Source: Bog-159 sp963707465
Lineage (GTDB): Bacteria > Acidobacteriota > Terriglobia > Bryobacterales > Bryobacteraceae
Reading direction: 5' to 3'
Assembly (NCBI GenBank): GCA_963707465.1
Contig: CAVPQK010000023.1
Span: 397,858-461,857, forward strand
Length of the DNA: 64,000 nt
The notes under the pieces are model-generated. The model saw only the letters and a program-made list of their open reading frames with translations. It was not told the origin of the DNA and ran no database searches. Below are positions 33,658-42,056 of the stretch, piece after piece; the stretch's first letter is position 1; every line of letters starts with the position of its first letter. The translations under genes were made by a program, and so were the position numbers.

Positions 33658-34926
33658 TCACGCTCGCGGACTCCAGTCCACCTGCTCGATGCGCCCGATC
33701 ACGAACATATAGAAGAACGCTCCCAGCAGCACGAAGCCGGTAGCTACCGCGAAGGCCCAAAAAAACTGGCCGGTGCGCGTGACCACCAGTCCCGTGAGCG
33801 CCCCGGCGGCCACGCCGGCCAGATTGCCCACTCCGTTCTGCACCGCGGTCCATTTGCCTGCGGCGAGCGGCCCGGCTAGCGTCTGGATGAGCGCCCAGTG
33901 GTTGGAACTCCACATCCCGAAGAAGATGCAAGCGAGAAACAGCAGGGCCATAGAAAGATCCTTGCTGTTCACCAAAACCACCGGCAGGATTACGGTGGAT
34001 AGCAGCAGGCCGCCCACGGTGAAAGTCTTGCGTACCCGCGTGGGCGTGGCGCCCGAGGCGATCCAACGGTCTGAGAGCCATCCGCATAGCGCCGCGGAAG
34101 CTCCAATGGCCAGATAGGCCAGCGACCCCATCGAAGCCATGTGGTCCATCGTAAAATGCCGCTCCATCACCATGTAGGAGGGCAGCCAGGTGAGCAGGAA
34201 ATACCAGAAGTAGTTGCCGCAAAACAGCCCGCCGAAGGATCCCCAGGCGGAGCGTTGTCGCAGAATCTGCACGACGCCGGGCGGCGGATGCGCGGCAGGC
34301 TCGGTGATGATGCCTTTTCCACGCGGCATCCATTTGAGCCACGGAACCAGCCATGCCAGGCTGGCTGCGCCCAGCACGAAGAAGAAGGGCCGCCATCCAA
34401 AACGCGCCATCAGCAGCCCGCCAACCAGCGTTCCCAGGGCGGGCCCGAATTTCGAACCGGCGTCGATAAGGGAGTTGGCGAGGCCGCGGTGGTGCTCCGG
34501 AAAATGCGTGGCGAAGATCTTGGAATACGATGGATAAGCCGCCGACTCCCCCATCCCTAGCAGCAGGCGCATCCCGAACAGCACCACGAAACTGTTGGCC
34601 AGGCCGGTAACCGCTGTGGCGGCGGACCACATCAGATAAGCCACCGCATAGACCCAGGCGACATCGAAGCGATCCAGCAGCAGCCCCACGATTCCGAGCA
34701 ACTGAAATAGCGCATAGGTCCAGAAAAACGCGGAGAGCAGTTGACCCAACATGGCCGGATTCAGGCCCAGGCCGCCCTTCTCCGGAGATTCCATCAGCAG
34801 CGGTCCCGCGATTGAAAGATTGCCGCGATCGATGTAGTTGATGAATATCGAAAGGACCAGTAAGATCAGCACGGCCCATTGCGACCCTGACAGCTTCGTG
34901 CGGGCGGCGGCGGGCGTGGTGGACAT
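33658..34926 (-). CDS. MFS transporter, anion:cation symporter type
   Basis: This 422-residue protein has about 12 hydrophobic helices. IFINYIDRGNLSIAGPLL in the first helix and loop, GMRLLLGMGESAAYPSYSKI in the fourth, and a long central cytoplasmic loop are typical of the ACS family that takes up organic acids such as hexuronates or sialic acid with protons or sodium. ATG at 34926 is preferred to an in-frame start at 34995. It follows the ATP-grasp gene by 4 bp and is in the same operon. Confidence 0.85.
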   Translation of the reverse strand: MSTTPAAARTKLSGSQWAVLILLVLSIFINYIDRGNLSIAGPLLMESPEKGGLGLNPAMLGQLLSAFFWTYALFQLLGIVGLLLDRFDVAWVYAVAYLMWSAATAVTGLANSFVVLFGMRLLLGMGESAAYPSYSKIFATHFPEHHRGLANSLIDAGSKFGPALGTLVGGLLMARFGWRPFFFVLGAASLAWLVPWLKWMPRGKGIITEPAAHPPPGVVQILRQRSAWGSFGGLFCGNYFWYFLLTWLPSYMVMERHFTMDHMASMGSLAYLAIGASAALCGWLSDRWIASGATPTRVRKTFTVGGLLLSTVILPVVLVNSKDLSMALLFLACIFFGMWSSNHWALIQTLAGPLAAGKWTAVQNGVGNLAGVAAGALTGLVVTRTGQFFWAFAVATGFVLLGAFFYMFVIGRIEQVDWSPRA

Positions 34927-34930
34927 AGGG

Positions 34931-36136
34931 TTAGTTGGTAGGCTTGTCGCGCGGCGGCGCAACCGTGGCGAAGTCTTTCTTGACCCGCTCGACATATTGG
35001 TCGAGCAATTCGGCGACGCGCTCCCGATGCGGGGATTTCATGATCATCCCCACGTGGTGTGGCATTTGCATGCGCCACACGATCTCCGGATCGTTATAAG
35101 CCGAAGTGTCCGGATGCTCCTGCCTGGCGAGCGACACCAGCAGCGCGGCGTAATCGTTGGCAGGCGGCGGAGGCGCATAGGGCAGGTTGCCGCCTGCAAT
35201 TTCCACCTTGGCCCACTCGCCCCACAAGTTCAGGCCGGTGGCCGCTGCCACCAATTCGGCGATGTGCGCTCCACCCACGCGCGCCGAAGTCTCCAGGAAA
35301 TACAACTTGCCATCCTCGCCCTGGATGAACTCGGTGTGCGAAACGCCCCGCACCAGGCCCATGGCTCCCAGCACGCCTTGATTCGCCGCCAGCAGCGCCT
35401 GCGCATCGGCCGAGCCGCGCTCCAGCAACCGCGTGGTGAAGATGCCTCCGCGGTGCGAAACATCCAGCGGGGGATAGCCATACTGGCTGGCCACGGCGAA
35501 CAGAATTTGGCTTCCGTAAACGATGGAGTCCACGTGGCAGACGTCGCCCGGAACGAACCGCTCCACCAGGAAGAACGACCGGCGATCGCCCAGCGCCCGG
35601 TCGGCCGCGTGCAGTTCCTCCCGCGTATGTACCACCTGGATGCCGATGGCGCCCGCCATTCCGCGCGGCTTCAGTACCCACGGCGGGTGAACCTGCGCGG
35701 TAAACTCCGCGACCTTCGCGTCGTTCAGCAGGTGTACGAATTCGGGCACGTGCAGGCCTGCCTCCATGGCGCGCATGCGCATCGCCAGCTTGTCGCGAAA
35801 ATAACGCGTGGTGGTTTCGCCCATGCCCGGAATGCGCAGATGCTCGCGCAGGGAGGCGGCCATTTCCAGATCGAAATCGTCGAGCGCCACCACGCGGTCG
35901 ATTCGCTCGGTGCGTGCCAGGTGGCTGATGGCCAGCAATGTATCGTTGCGATTCCAGGTTTTGTCCTGGTCCGGCATGTAGAAGATGTCGTCGATGCTTT
36001 CGAGCGGCCACTGTGCTTTGCCCTGCAGGCTTAAGGAAGTGATCAGGAAGACGCGCGCGCCCTGGCGCTTGGCTTCGCGCATGAAGTCGTGGCCCTTTTC
36101 GTAACTGGCCAGGCAGAGGAAGGTCAGCGGGTCCAT
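34931..36136 (-). CDS. ATP-grasp ligase of unknown substrate
   Basis: This 401-residue protein has the ATP-grasp layout: an N-terminal Rossmann-like domain (LCLASYEKGHDFMREAKRQG), a lysine in WVLKPRGMAG, GDVCHVDSI, and the metal-binding FLETSARVGGAHIAEL. The pattern resembles carbamoyl-phosphate-synthase-like/carboxylate-amine ligases that make an acylphosphate intermediate. The acid and amine substrates are unknown. Its 3' neighbour is an organic-acid MFS transporter, so the transporter may import or export the acid or the product. Confidence 0.8.
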   Translation of the reverse strand: MDPLTFLCLASYEKGHDFMREAKRQGARVFLITSLSLQGKAQWPLESIDDIFYMPDQDKTWNRNDTLLAISHLARTERIDRVVALDDFDLEMAASLREHLRIPGMGETTTRYFRDKLAMRMRAMEAGLHVPEFVHLLNDAKVAEFTAQVHPPWVLKPRGMAGAIGIQVVHTREELHAADRALGDRRSFFLVERFVPGDVCHVDSIVYGSQILFAVASQYGYPPLDVSHRGGIFTTRLLERGSADAQALLAANQGVLGAMGLVRGVSHTEFIQGEDGKLYFLETSARVGGAHIAELVAAATGLNLWGEWAKVEIAGGNLPYAPPPPANDYAALLVSLARQEHPDTSAYNDPEIVWRMQMPHHVGMIMKSPHRERVAELLDQYVERVKKDFATVAPPRDKPTN

Positions 36137-36203
36137 AGCAACACGGCAGTGGCAAGCGTAGTTTACATCATAACCGTTCGCATGCCGGTTTTGACACGCG
36201 GGA

Positions 36204-36659
36204 TCACTCCCTCAGCAGCGTCCAGTAGACGGCCGCGGGAACTACCAGGAGGATGGCCGCCATCCCCAGGAGCAGAACGCCGTGTTCAACGACGAACGCG
36301 ACGGTCAAGGGGATCATCGCCTGGAATTTGATGGTGGCGAAGCTGGCGCCGAGCACGCCCATGGCACAGGCCAATGCAATCACCTGGACAGCCGTGATCG
36401 GACGGCCGGCGGCCTGGGCGGCTTCCCGGCGCGCGCGCATCTGGGCGCGCCACCAGACCACAGCCGAATCGGGAACCACGGCGTGCGCGCGCATTTCCTC
36501 GCGTGCGTCGTCAATAGCGCTGGCGCTGGCCGCCACATCGGCGCAGATCGTGCAGCCTGCCACATGCACGCGCAGGCTGGCATCCACGCGATCGGGCCAG
36601 CGGTTTTGCAGAACGGCTGCCAGGACCTCGGATTCCAATTCGCATTCGATGGGCCTCAC
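36204..36659 (-). CDS. Anti-sigma factor with zinc-binding N-terminus
   Basis: This 151-residue protein has HxxxCxxC at H32, C36 and C39 (VHVAGCTICADV), the ZAS-type zinc motif of ECF anti-sigma factors. Two hydrophobic segments follow (about 89-112 and 118-148), giving membrane anchoring. It starts with GTG, which overlaps the TGA of the sigma factor gene. The pair would sequester the sigma factor at the membrane until released by a signal. Confidence 0.82.
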   Translation of the reverse strand: MRPIECELESEVLAAVLQNRWPDRVDASLRVHVAGCTICADVAASASAIDDAREEMRAHAVVPDSAVVWWRAQMRARREAAQAAGRPITAVQVIALACAMGVLGASFATIKFQAMIPLTVAFVVEHGVLLLGMAAILLVVPAAVYWTLLRE

Positions 36660-37234
36660 GGTTTGCCTCCACGGGGGGCGCGGCCCAGCAATTCAGCCAG
36701 CTTGCGCCGTGCCCGAAATAACATTGGCTTTAAGCTGGTGGGACGCAGTCCAAGGACGCGCGCGATCTCCAGGTGCGAAGCGCCCTCCGCATAGGCCAGC
36801 CATAATATCGCCCGTTCACGCGGCCTGAGGCGCGACATGGCTTGCGTAATATTCGCCGCGCGCTCGGTAGCGCCCGTGTCTGCGCCCGAGGGAACGCGCT
36901 CGATTTCGTCACCTGCCTGGAGAGGGGCCGCACGCGCCAGCCTTCGCCGGCGGAAGTCCAGCGCCAGATTCGTGGCGATGCGATAAAGAGAGTTGCGGCG
37001 GTGGGTCTCGTTTTCGTAAGTGGCCGCCGCGCGCAGGAATCTATAGAACGTCTCCTGCAGCAGGTCTTCGGCGATTTGCCTGTCTCCCGTGACGCGCGCC
37101 AGGTACGCCCACAATCCGCGCGCATTCCGGTCGTAGAACAAGCGAAATGTGTCCTCGTCCATCATGAGGCCCGCGGAGGCGTCGTCGCAGGCGCGGTCGC
37201 GTCGGATATCGTTGAAGGCCGTCTCACGAAACAT
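36656..37234 (-). CDS. ECF RNA polymerase sigma factor
   Basis: This 192-residue protein has region 2 (FYDRNARGLWAYLARVTGD, LLQETFYRFLR) and region 4 (RPRERAILWLAYAEGASHLE with the ARVLGLRPTSLKPMLFRARR helix-turn-helix). Start codon alternatives exist at residues 24/25 (MMDEDTF), which would remove a non-conserved tail; the longer form is listed because of the open frame. The gene lies between a membrane protein and its anti-sigma factor. It would direct RNA polymerase to a small set of stress or envelope genes, possibly including the upstream membrane protein. Confidence 0.9.
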   Translation of the reverse strand: MFRETAFNDIRRDRACDDASAGLMMDEDTFRLFYDRNARGLWAYLARVTGDRQIAEDLLQETFYRFLRAAATYENETHRRNSLYRIATNLALDFRRRRLARAAPLQAGDEIERVPSGADTGATERAANITQAMSRLRPRERAILWLAYAEGASHLEIARVLGLRPTSLKPMLFRARRKLAELLGRAPRGGKP

Positions 37235-37265
37235 AGGAAGGCGCGATTCTGCCCGGAATAATGGA

Positions 37266-38159
37266 CTACTGGACGCCCGGCACTGCGGCGCGCGGCGCGG
37301 GAGGCGTCAGTTCGATCAGCCCCAGCCGTTGAGAGATTACAAATGAAATTATCGCCGAAAGCACAAAGCCCACGCCCAGCGCGATGCCGATAATGCCCAG
37401 GGCATGCAGCGACTGCGAAGCCGGCGCGTCGGCCACTCGTCCGCCCACTATGTGCAGGCCTATGCCGCCGGCCATCAACACCACGCCGCCCTGCAGGGAC
37501 CAGAGGATGCGGCCCAGCGGCGCGTCGACACCGCGCGGAGCAGCGTCCAGCGAGATAGGCGAAGACTCCAGGAACTTGGCCCCGGCGGGCGACTGGATGT
37601 AGGCGAGCAAATCCTCGTTGGCGGTGAACCGATCCAGCAGCTTCGTATGCGCATCGGTCTGGACTTTGGCCAGCCGGCTCCATCTTCGGTAGTCGACCAG
37701 CGTGCGGATGAGCCACGTCAGCAAGCCGATGGCCAGGCCGAAGCCCGCGAAAATGCCGAGGCCATTCATCACGTCGCGCCACATATCCAGGATCCGGGAG
37801 GCGGGGTCCGGACGGGGACGGGGGACGGCGCCGTCGCCGATGAAGAATGACGGATCGCGCGCGATTTCCGGATGCGCGTTCAGAAAGCTTACCAGGGCCG
37901 GATATGGCGCAAGATAGGACTGATTGTCCAACAGGCTCGGATCGAGCGCCAGAACGCCCCGCAATGAAGGCGGATAGCGTTCCAGGAGGGCCGCCAGTTC
38001 TTCCTTGGCCCGTTGCGCGTCGGGCTGCTCCACCGTGAGGATGGTTTGCGGCGCACTCTTGGCATTCTGCGCCCAGACGGACGACGGCGGCACAGCGGCG
38101 GCGCACAGCGTGAACAACGCAGCTCTCAAGATGTTGCGGGTTCGGATTGGTGTGATCAT
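37266..38159 (-). CDS. Exported membrane protein upstream of an ECF sigma gene
   Basis: This 297-residue protein has a signal peptide (ILRAALFTLCAAAVPPS), an extracytoplasmic helical region (AQRAKEELAALLERYPPSLRG) and three hydrophobic helices (about 138-158, 222-243, 255-280). No enzyme motif was seen. It is the first gene of the operon that continues with the sigma factor 31 bp later. It could be the sensor or target of that sigma system, but no family was recognised. Confidence 0.7.
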   Translation of the reverse strand: MITPIRTRNILRAALFTLCAAAVPPSSVWAQNAKSAPQTILTVEQPDAQRAKEELAALLERYPPSLRGVLALDPSLLDNQSYLAPYPALVSFLNAHPEIARDPSFFIGDGAVPRPRPDPASRILDMWRDVMNGLGIFAGFGLAIGLLTWLIRTLVDYRRWSRLAKVQTDAHTKLLDRFTANEDLLAYIQSPAGAKFLESSPISLDAAPRGVDAPLGRILWSLQGGVVLMAGGIGLHIVGGRVADAPASQSLHALGIIGIALGVGFVLSAIISFVISQRLGLIELTPPAPRAAVPGVQ

Positions 38160-38269
38160 GCTTTCCTCTCTACCGGATAGTTACGCGGGGAAAGGGCGCA
38201 GGTTAACCGGGCCTCGAAAATTTGAGCCGGCCGCCCATAAGCCCTCCGTTTTGTGTCATAATCCTTTGC

Positions 38270-38620
38270 ATGTCCGCCGTTGCTGTCGTCAAGCTGGAGC
38301 CCAAGTCGGAGGGCATCGCCACACCGCGTAAGAAGCGGCCCAAGGAACTGGCCATCATCACGGAATGCTGCACGGGCTGCGCCGGTTCGCCGGCCTGCGT
38401 GCCGTACTGCCCGGTGGCCGATTGCATGTATTGGGTGCCCGACGAAGACCATCCGCCCTTCGGCCACATCGAAGTGGACCCGGTGCTCTGCATCGGCTGC
38501 AAGAAGTGTACCAGCAAGGGGCCGGACGGTGCCTTCCTGGACGGCTGCCCGTGGGACGCCATCGAAATGGTTCCCATCGAGGAAGTCGAAGTGGCGATCG
38601 GCTTCAAGATGCCTAACTGA
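38270..38620 (+). CDS. Ferredoxin-like protein with two unusual [4Fe-4S] motifs
   Basis: This 116-residue protein has a first cluster motif CTGCAGSPACVPYCPVADC and a second CIGCKKCTSKGPDGAF followed by LDGCPW. The spacings differ from the usual CxxCxxCxxxCP, with CxxC-x5-C in the first and a long gap before the last Cys in the second. It would carry electrons in the cytoplasm or be an iron-sulfur subunit. ATG at 38270 is chosen; an upstream in-frame start at 38222 lacks support. The STAS gene begins one base after its stop. Confidence 0.75.
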   Translation: MSAVAVVKLEPKSEGIATPRKKRPKELAIITECCTGCAGSPACVPYCPVADCMYWVPDEDHPPFGHIEVDPVLCIGCKKCTSKGPDGAFLDGCPWDAIEMVPIEEVEVAIGFKMPN

Positions 38621-38621
38621 A

Positions 38622-39029
38622 ATGGGCCTCGACATTCAGCAGCGCGAGCACGAGGGAATTGTAATCCTGGATTTAAAGGGCCGCATCACGGTAGGCCCGG
38701 AGGCCAGCGCGCTGCGTGATAAGGTGGCCAAGGTCACAGCGGCGGGATCGAAGAATATCATCCTTAACCTCGCCCACGTGGACTACATCGACAGCACCGG
38801 ATTGGGCGCTCTCGTCATGTGCGCAAATAGTCAGCGCAAGGCGGGCGGCGCGCTGAAACTCGTGAATCTGAACCGCCGCAATATCGAGCTGCTGGTGATG
38901 ACCAAGCTCGCCACCGTCTTCGACCTGTTTACCGACGAGCAGGACGCAATCAACAGCTTCTTCCCGGACCGCGCCATTAAGACGTTCGACATCCTGAGCT
39001 TCGTCGAGCAGATGAAGAAGGAAGAATAG
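38622..39029 (+). CDS. STAS-domain anti-sigma factor antagonist
   Basis: This 135-residue protein has the STAS core with the phosphorylatable serine in VDYIDSTGLGALVM, preceded by ILDLKGRITVG. SpoIIAA-like proteins bind an anti-sigma kinase and release its sigma factor; phosphorylation of this serine switches it off. No anti-sigma kinase gene is nearby. It is co-transcribed with a ferredoxin-like gene, an uncommon pair. A C-terminal extension of about 30 residues follows the domain. Confidence 0.85.
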   Translation: MGLDIQQREHEGIVILDLKGRITVGPEASALRDKVAKVTAAGSKNIILNLAHVDYIDSTGLGALVMCANSQRKAGGALKLVNLNRRNIELLVMTKLATVFDLFTDEQDAINSFFPDRAIKTFDILSFVEQMKKEE

Positions 39030-39100
39030 CCGTAGCGCAGGCACTTTTGCCCAAATGCCGCATCCTTTTCGCAAGACCTGAGTCCGGCATAAATTGTGGG

Positions 39101-39136
39101 GCAGGCCCTCGGCCTGCGGCGGCCTCTCAGGCCGCC
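39101..39136. terminator. Double hairpin between convergent genes, repeated element
   Basis: GCAGGCC/GGCCTGC then GGCGGCCT/AGGCCGCC, the same unit as at 19400-19435. It lies between the STAS gene and argS, which converge, and can form on both strands. Confidence 0.75.
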
Positions 39137-39208
39137 TTCTTCCAGGGCGGAAGTTGCGATTTTCGCGCGAAGGCGGGGCCAGGGGCCCGCCAGAGAGGTT
39201 CCCGAAAG

Positions 39209-41167
39209 TTACATATAATCCGGCACTTGAATCCCCAGAATATCCAGTGTCCACTCCAACTGGCGCCGGAAGAAATCGGTCATCCACAGCAGGAACACTT
39301 TCTTCTCCCGGTTTTCCTCATGGATGATCGGATACAGGTGGTAGAAATTATTGAAAGTCTGGGCGAGCTGAAACGCGTACCTGGCCACGTGGGCCGGCTC
39401 TCCCGCCGATACGGCGCGCTCCACCGCCGCATCCGCTTTCGAGGCGGCCAACAACAGTTGCCAGAAGTCTTCGCTCGCCAGTTGGCGGCCCAGCGCTTCG
39501 CGCGTCAGCTCCGTGCCGAAGTCGGGCAAGCGATCGCCCTTCTCCTCCAGCTTGCGCAGTATGTTCCGCGCGCGCACGGCGGCGTATTGTACATACGGCC
39601 CGGTCTCGCCCTCGAAACTCAACGCTTCCTGAAAATCGAACGCGATCACCGAATTGCGCGTGTATTTCAACAGGAAATAACGCAGAGCCCCGATGGCTAT
39701 CTGCGAAGCGATGGCACGCTGTTCTGCTGGCGTGGCTTCGGCGTGGCGCGCGGCCACCTCCTCCAGCGCCTTGGCGATCAACGTGTCGATCAAGTCGTCC
39801 GCCTTCACTCCCAGGCCTTTCCGCCCGGAAACTTCCACGTACGGCCGGCGGCGGTCTTCTTCGGAAAGTGGGATTCCCAGCTCGGCGCAGCAGCGCGGCG
39901 ATAGCGCCACCATTTCATACGAAAAATGGACCGATTGCGCGGCCTGCTCCGTATAGCCCAGCGCCTTCAGCCCTGCCACCACTACATCTTGCAGATACGA
40001 TTGCCGGACGTCGATGACATTGTAAACACGCGTGCCGCGGCCAAATGCCGGCGCCGCCGTGCCGCTGCTATCGGGCGCAGCGGTAGAGACCCACAACTCG
40101 CGGCCATCCGCGTAGCGCAGGAACGGACGATAGTAGAAGTCCTTGCCCAGCAAGCCGAATTTCCAGAGCTGATAGGCGATGTCCTTGCCCACATAAGTGA
40201 CCGTCCCGTCGGAACGCACGATCACCTTGCTGTCTTCCGTGCCGGAATCGCCCGCGAACGCCGCCGCGGGCATGACCCAACATCCGGTGTTCTTTCCTTC
40301 GGTCTCCAGGTAAATGGCCTGGCGTTGCTTTAGCAGTTCGAACGCCGACGCCCAGAACTGCAGATGCAGGATCTCGCTTTCGCGGGGCAATACATCGTAT
40401 TCCACGCCCAGACGCAGCATGGTGGCCAAATGCCGCTCGACGATCGCGTCCGCCACGATGTGCGCCAGTTCCGCCTGCGCGCCGCCGCCGGCTTCGATGG
40501 CGTGCAGCGTCTCGCTGCGCCACGCGCGCGATTCGGGCGCTTCGCTGTAATACGCCGAAGTGCGGGCGTATAAATCCCAGCAGAGATAGTCGAAGCGCAC
40601 GCCGGGATCCTCGATGAGCTGGCGCACCTCGGCGGGGGTCTTATGTTCCAGGTAATGAAAGCCCACCACCACATCGGCCACCTGCACGCCGGTGTTATCG
40701 ATGTAGTTCTGCACTTCCACGCGCTCGCCGCCCGCGCGCATCATGCGCACAAACGTATCGCCCAGGGTGGCATTGCGCAGATGCCCGATGTGCGCCGCTT
40801 TATTGGGATTGATGTTGGTGTGCTCGACGATGACTTTGCCGCTCGCCGCGCTGGTTTCCGCGAGCGTGGGAGCGAGCAGCCCTTGTCCATACGCCGTGCG
40901 ATCGAAACGAATGTTGATATACCCGCTGCCGGCCACTTCGAGCGCCGACACGCCGGGAATCGTGCCGATCCCGGCCGCCAGTTCCGCGGCAATCTTGCGC
41001 GGCGGCTGCTTCAATTGTTTGGCCAACTGGAATGCGGCCGGCACCGCCAGTTCGCCGAAGTCGCTCTGCTTGGGCTGCTCAATCGCGACGGCGAGATCGA
41101 GCCCATAGCGTGCCTGAATGTGGTCGTGAAAGGCGCGCTGAACCTGTTTTTCGAGGGCGTGAAACAT
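39209..41167 (-). CDS. argS: Arginyl-tRNA synthetase
   Basis: This 652-residue protein has HIGH at 126-129 (NPNKAAHIGHLRNATLGD), EVQNYIDNTGVQ, and the KMSKS-region substitute VEVSGRKGLGVKADDL, followed by the helical anticodon-binding domain that ends GIQVPDYM. It charges tRNA-Arg. The N-terminal Add1 domain (DFGELAVPAAFQLAK) is complete. Its ATG directly follows the TAG of a DUF29 gene, so translation may be coupled to that gene, and no clear ribosome binding site precedes it. Confidence 0.95.
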   Translation of the reverse strand: MFHALEKQVQRAFHDHIQARYGLDLAVAIEQPKQSDFGELAVPAAFQLAKQLKQPPRKIAAELAAGIGTIPGVSALEVAGSGYINIRFDRTAYGQGLLAPTLAETSAASGKVIVEHTNINPNKAAHIGHLRNATLGDTFVRMMRAGGERVEVQNYIDNTGVQVADVVVGFHYLEHKTPAEVRQLIEDPGVRFDYLCWDLYARTSAYYSEAPESRAWRSETLHAIEAGGGAQAELAHIVADAIVERHLATMLRLGVEYDVLPRESEILHLQFWASAFELLKQRQAIYLETEGKNTGCWVMPAAAFAGDSGTEDSKVIVRSDGTVTYVGKDIAYQLWKFGLLGKDFYYRPFLRYADGRELWVSTAAPDSSGTAAPAFGRGTRVYNVIDVRQSYLQDVVVAGLKALGYTEQAAQSVHFSYEMVALSPRCCAELGIPLSEEDRRRPYVEVSGRKGLGVKADDLIDTLIAKALEEVAARHAEATPAEQRAIASQIAIGALRYFLLKYTRNSVIAFDFQEALSFEGETGPYVQYAAVRARNILRKLEEKGDRLPDFGTELTREALGRQLASEDFWQLLLAASKADAAVERAVSAGEPAHVARYAFQLAQTFNNFYHLYPIIHEENREKKVFLLWMTDFFRRQLEWTLDILGIQVPDYM

Positions 41168-41629
41168 CTACGGGAGGAACTCCGGGTCGAGAATCTGCTC
41201 GACGGTGAATGTGCATTCGGCGGGAAAGTGGCTCTTTGGCAGGCCCGTCGCAAGGGCGGCGAGGTGTACGGATTTCGGGTAATTCCCTCGCAGACCGGGT
41301 TGGACCTTTACCCACAGGCTCGGGCTGTCTTTTAGAAGTTGGCCGAGTTCGGTGCGCTGGCTGGCTATGGTGCGCTCCCACGACCGCGATATCTTCTCGG
41401 GTTGCAACTGCCATTTCAGCAGGTGGCGCATCAGCACCCGTACGCGGCTGTTCAGCTCGTTCAGATCACGCTTGCCCATATCCTCGATTTCTTCCGCGAC
41501 GTGCTCGATGTCAGCCTGATCGAAGAGCCCCGCACGCAACAGTTCACCGTTCACCTGGGTCCACTCGAAGAAGTCTTCGTCGTAAAGGCCCGATCGATCG
41601 AAAGCGGTTTGGTCAAGTCGTGATTGCAT
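41168..41629 (-). CDS. DUF29 family protein
   Basis: This 153-residue protein has the DUF29 pattern: YDEDFFEWTQVNGELLRAG, IEHVAEEIEDMGKRDLNELN, HLLKWQLQPEKISRSWERTI and a C-terminal FTVEQILDPEFLP. ATG at 41629 is chosen because it starts the conserved region. The family is widespread in cyanobacteria and Acidobacteriota with unknown function. A damaged tandem paralogue lies just upstream, and argS follows directly. Confidence 0.8.
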   Translation of the reverse strand: MQSRLDQTAFDRSGLYDEDFFEWTQVNGELLRAGLFDQADIEHVAEEIEDMGKRDLNELNSRVRVLMRHLLKWQLQPEKISRSWERTIASQRTELGQLLKDSPSLWVKVQPGLRGNYPKSVHLAALATGLPKSHFPAECTFTVEQILDPEFLP

Positions 41630-41640
41630 CGGCGTCCTTA

Positions 41641-41984
41641 TTGTAGCTGTGTCAGAAATTCCGGATCGAGGATTTGCTCGACGGTAAACGGACACTCGGC
41701 GGGAAACCCTTCGCGACCAATGGTGGTCCGGGCCATGGCCATGGCGCGTGCTTGGCGGGCTGCACCTGACCTACTAACAAATGCGCCAGCAGCGCCCGTG
41801 AGCGGCGGTGGAGTTCCTTGAGATCCTGCTTGCCCAAGTCCTCGATTTTCTCGGCGACATGCTCGATATCGCTTTGGCGCACCTTTCCTGCGCGCAACAG
41901 TTGCGCGTTGCGCCGCGTCCACTCGAAGAAATCTTTGTCGTAGAGTCTCGATAGCTCCGCGGTAGTAGCTGATTGCGACTGCAT
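41641..41984 (-). pseudogene. DUF29 paralogue with internal deletion and frameshift
   Basis: The frame from 41984 reads YDKDFFEWTRRNAQLLRAG and ALLAHLLVGQ, then loses similarity. A second frame continues with FPAECPFTVEQILDPEF to the stop near 41638. Compared with the intact DUF29 copy, about 45 central residues are missing and the frame shifts, so the gene is inactive. Confidence 0.75.
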
Positions 41985-42020
41985 CTTACTTTCCCATTAT
42001 ATGCGGTTCGCGAATCACGA

Positions 42021-42026
42021 TATAAT
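42021..42026 (+). promoter_or_regulatory. Candidate -10 element for malate dehydrogenase
   Basis: A perfect TATAAT lies 30 bp upstream of the TTG start at 42057. No convincing -35 hexamer is present at the usual spacing, so the promoter call is tentative. Confidence 0.35.
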
Positions 42027-42056
42027 CCGGCTTCATACTCTCAAAAGGAGCTTCCA

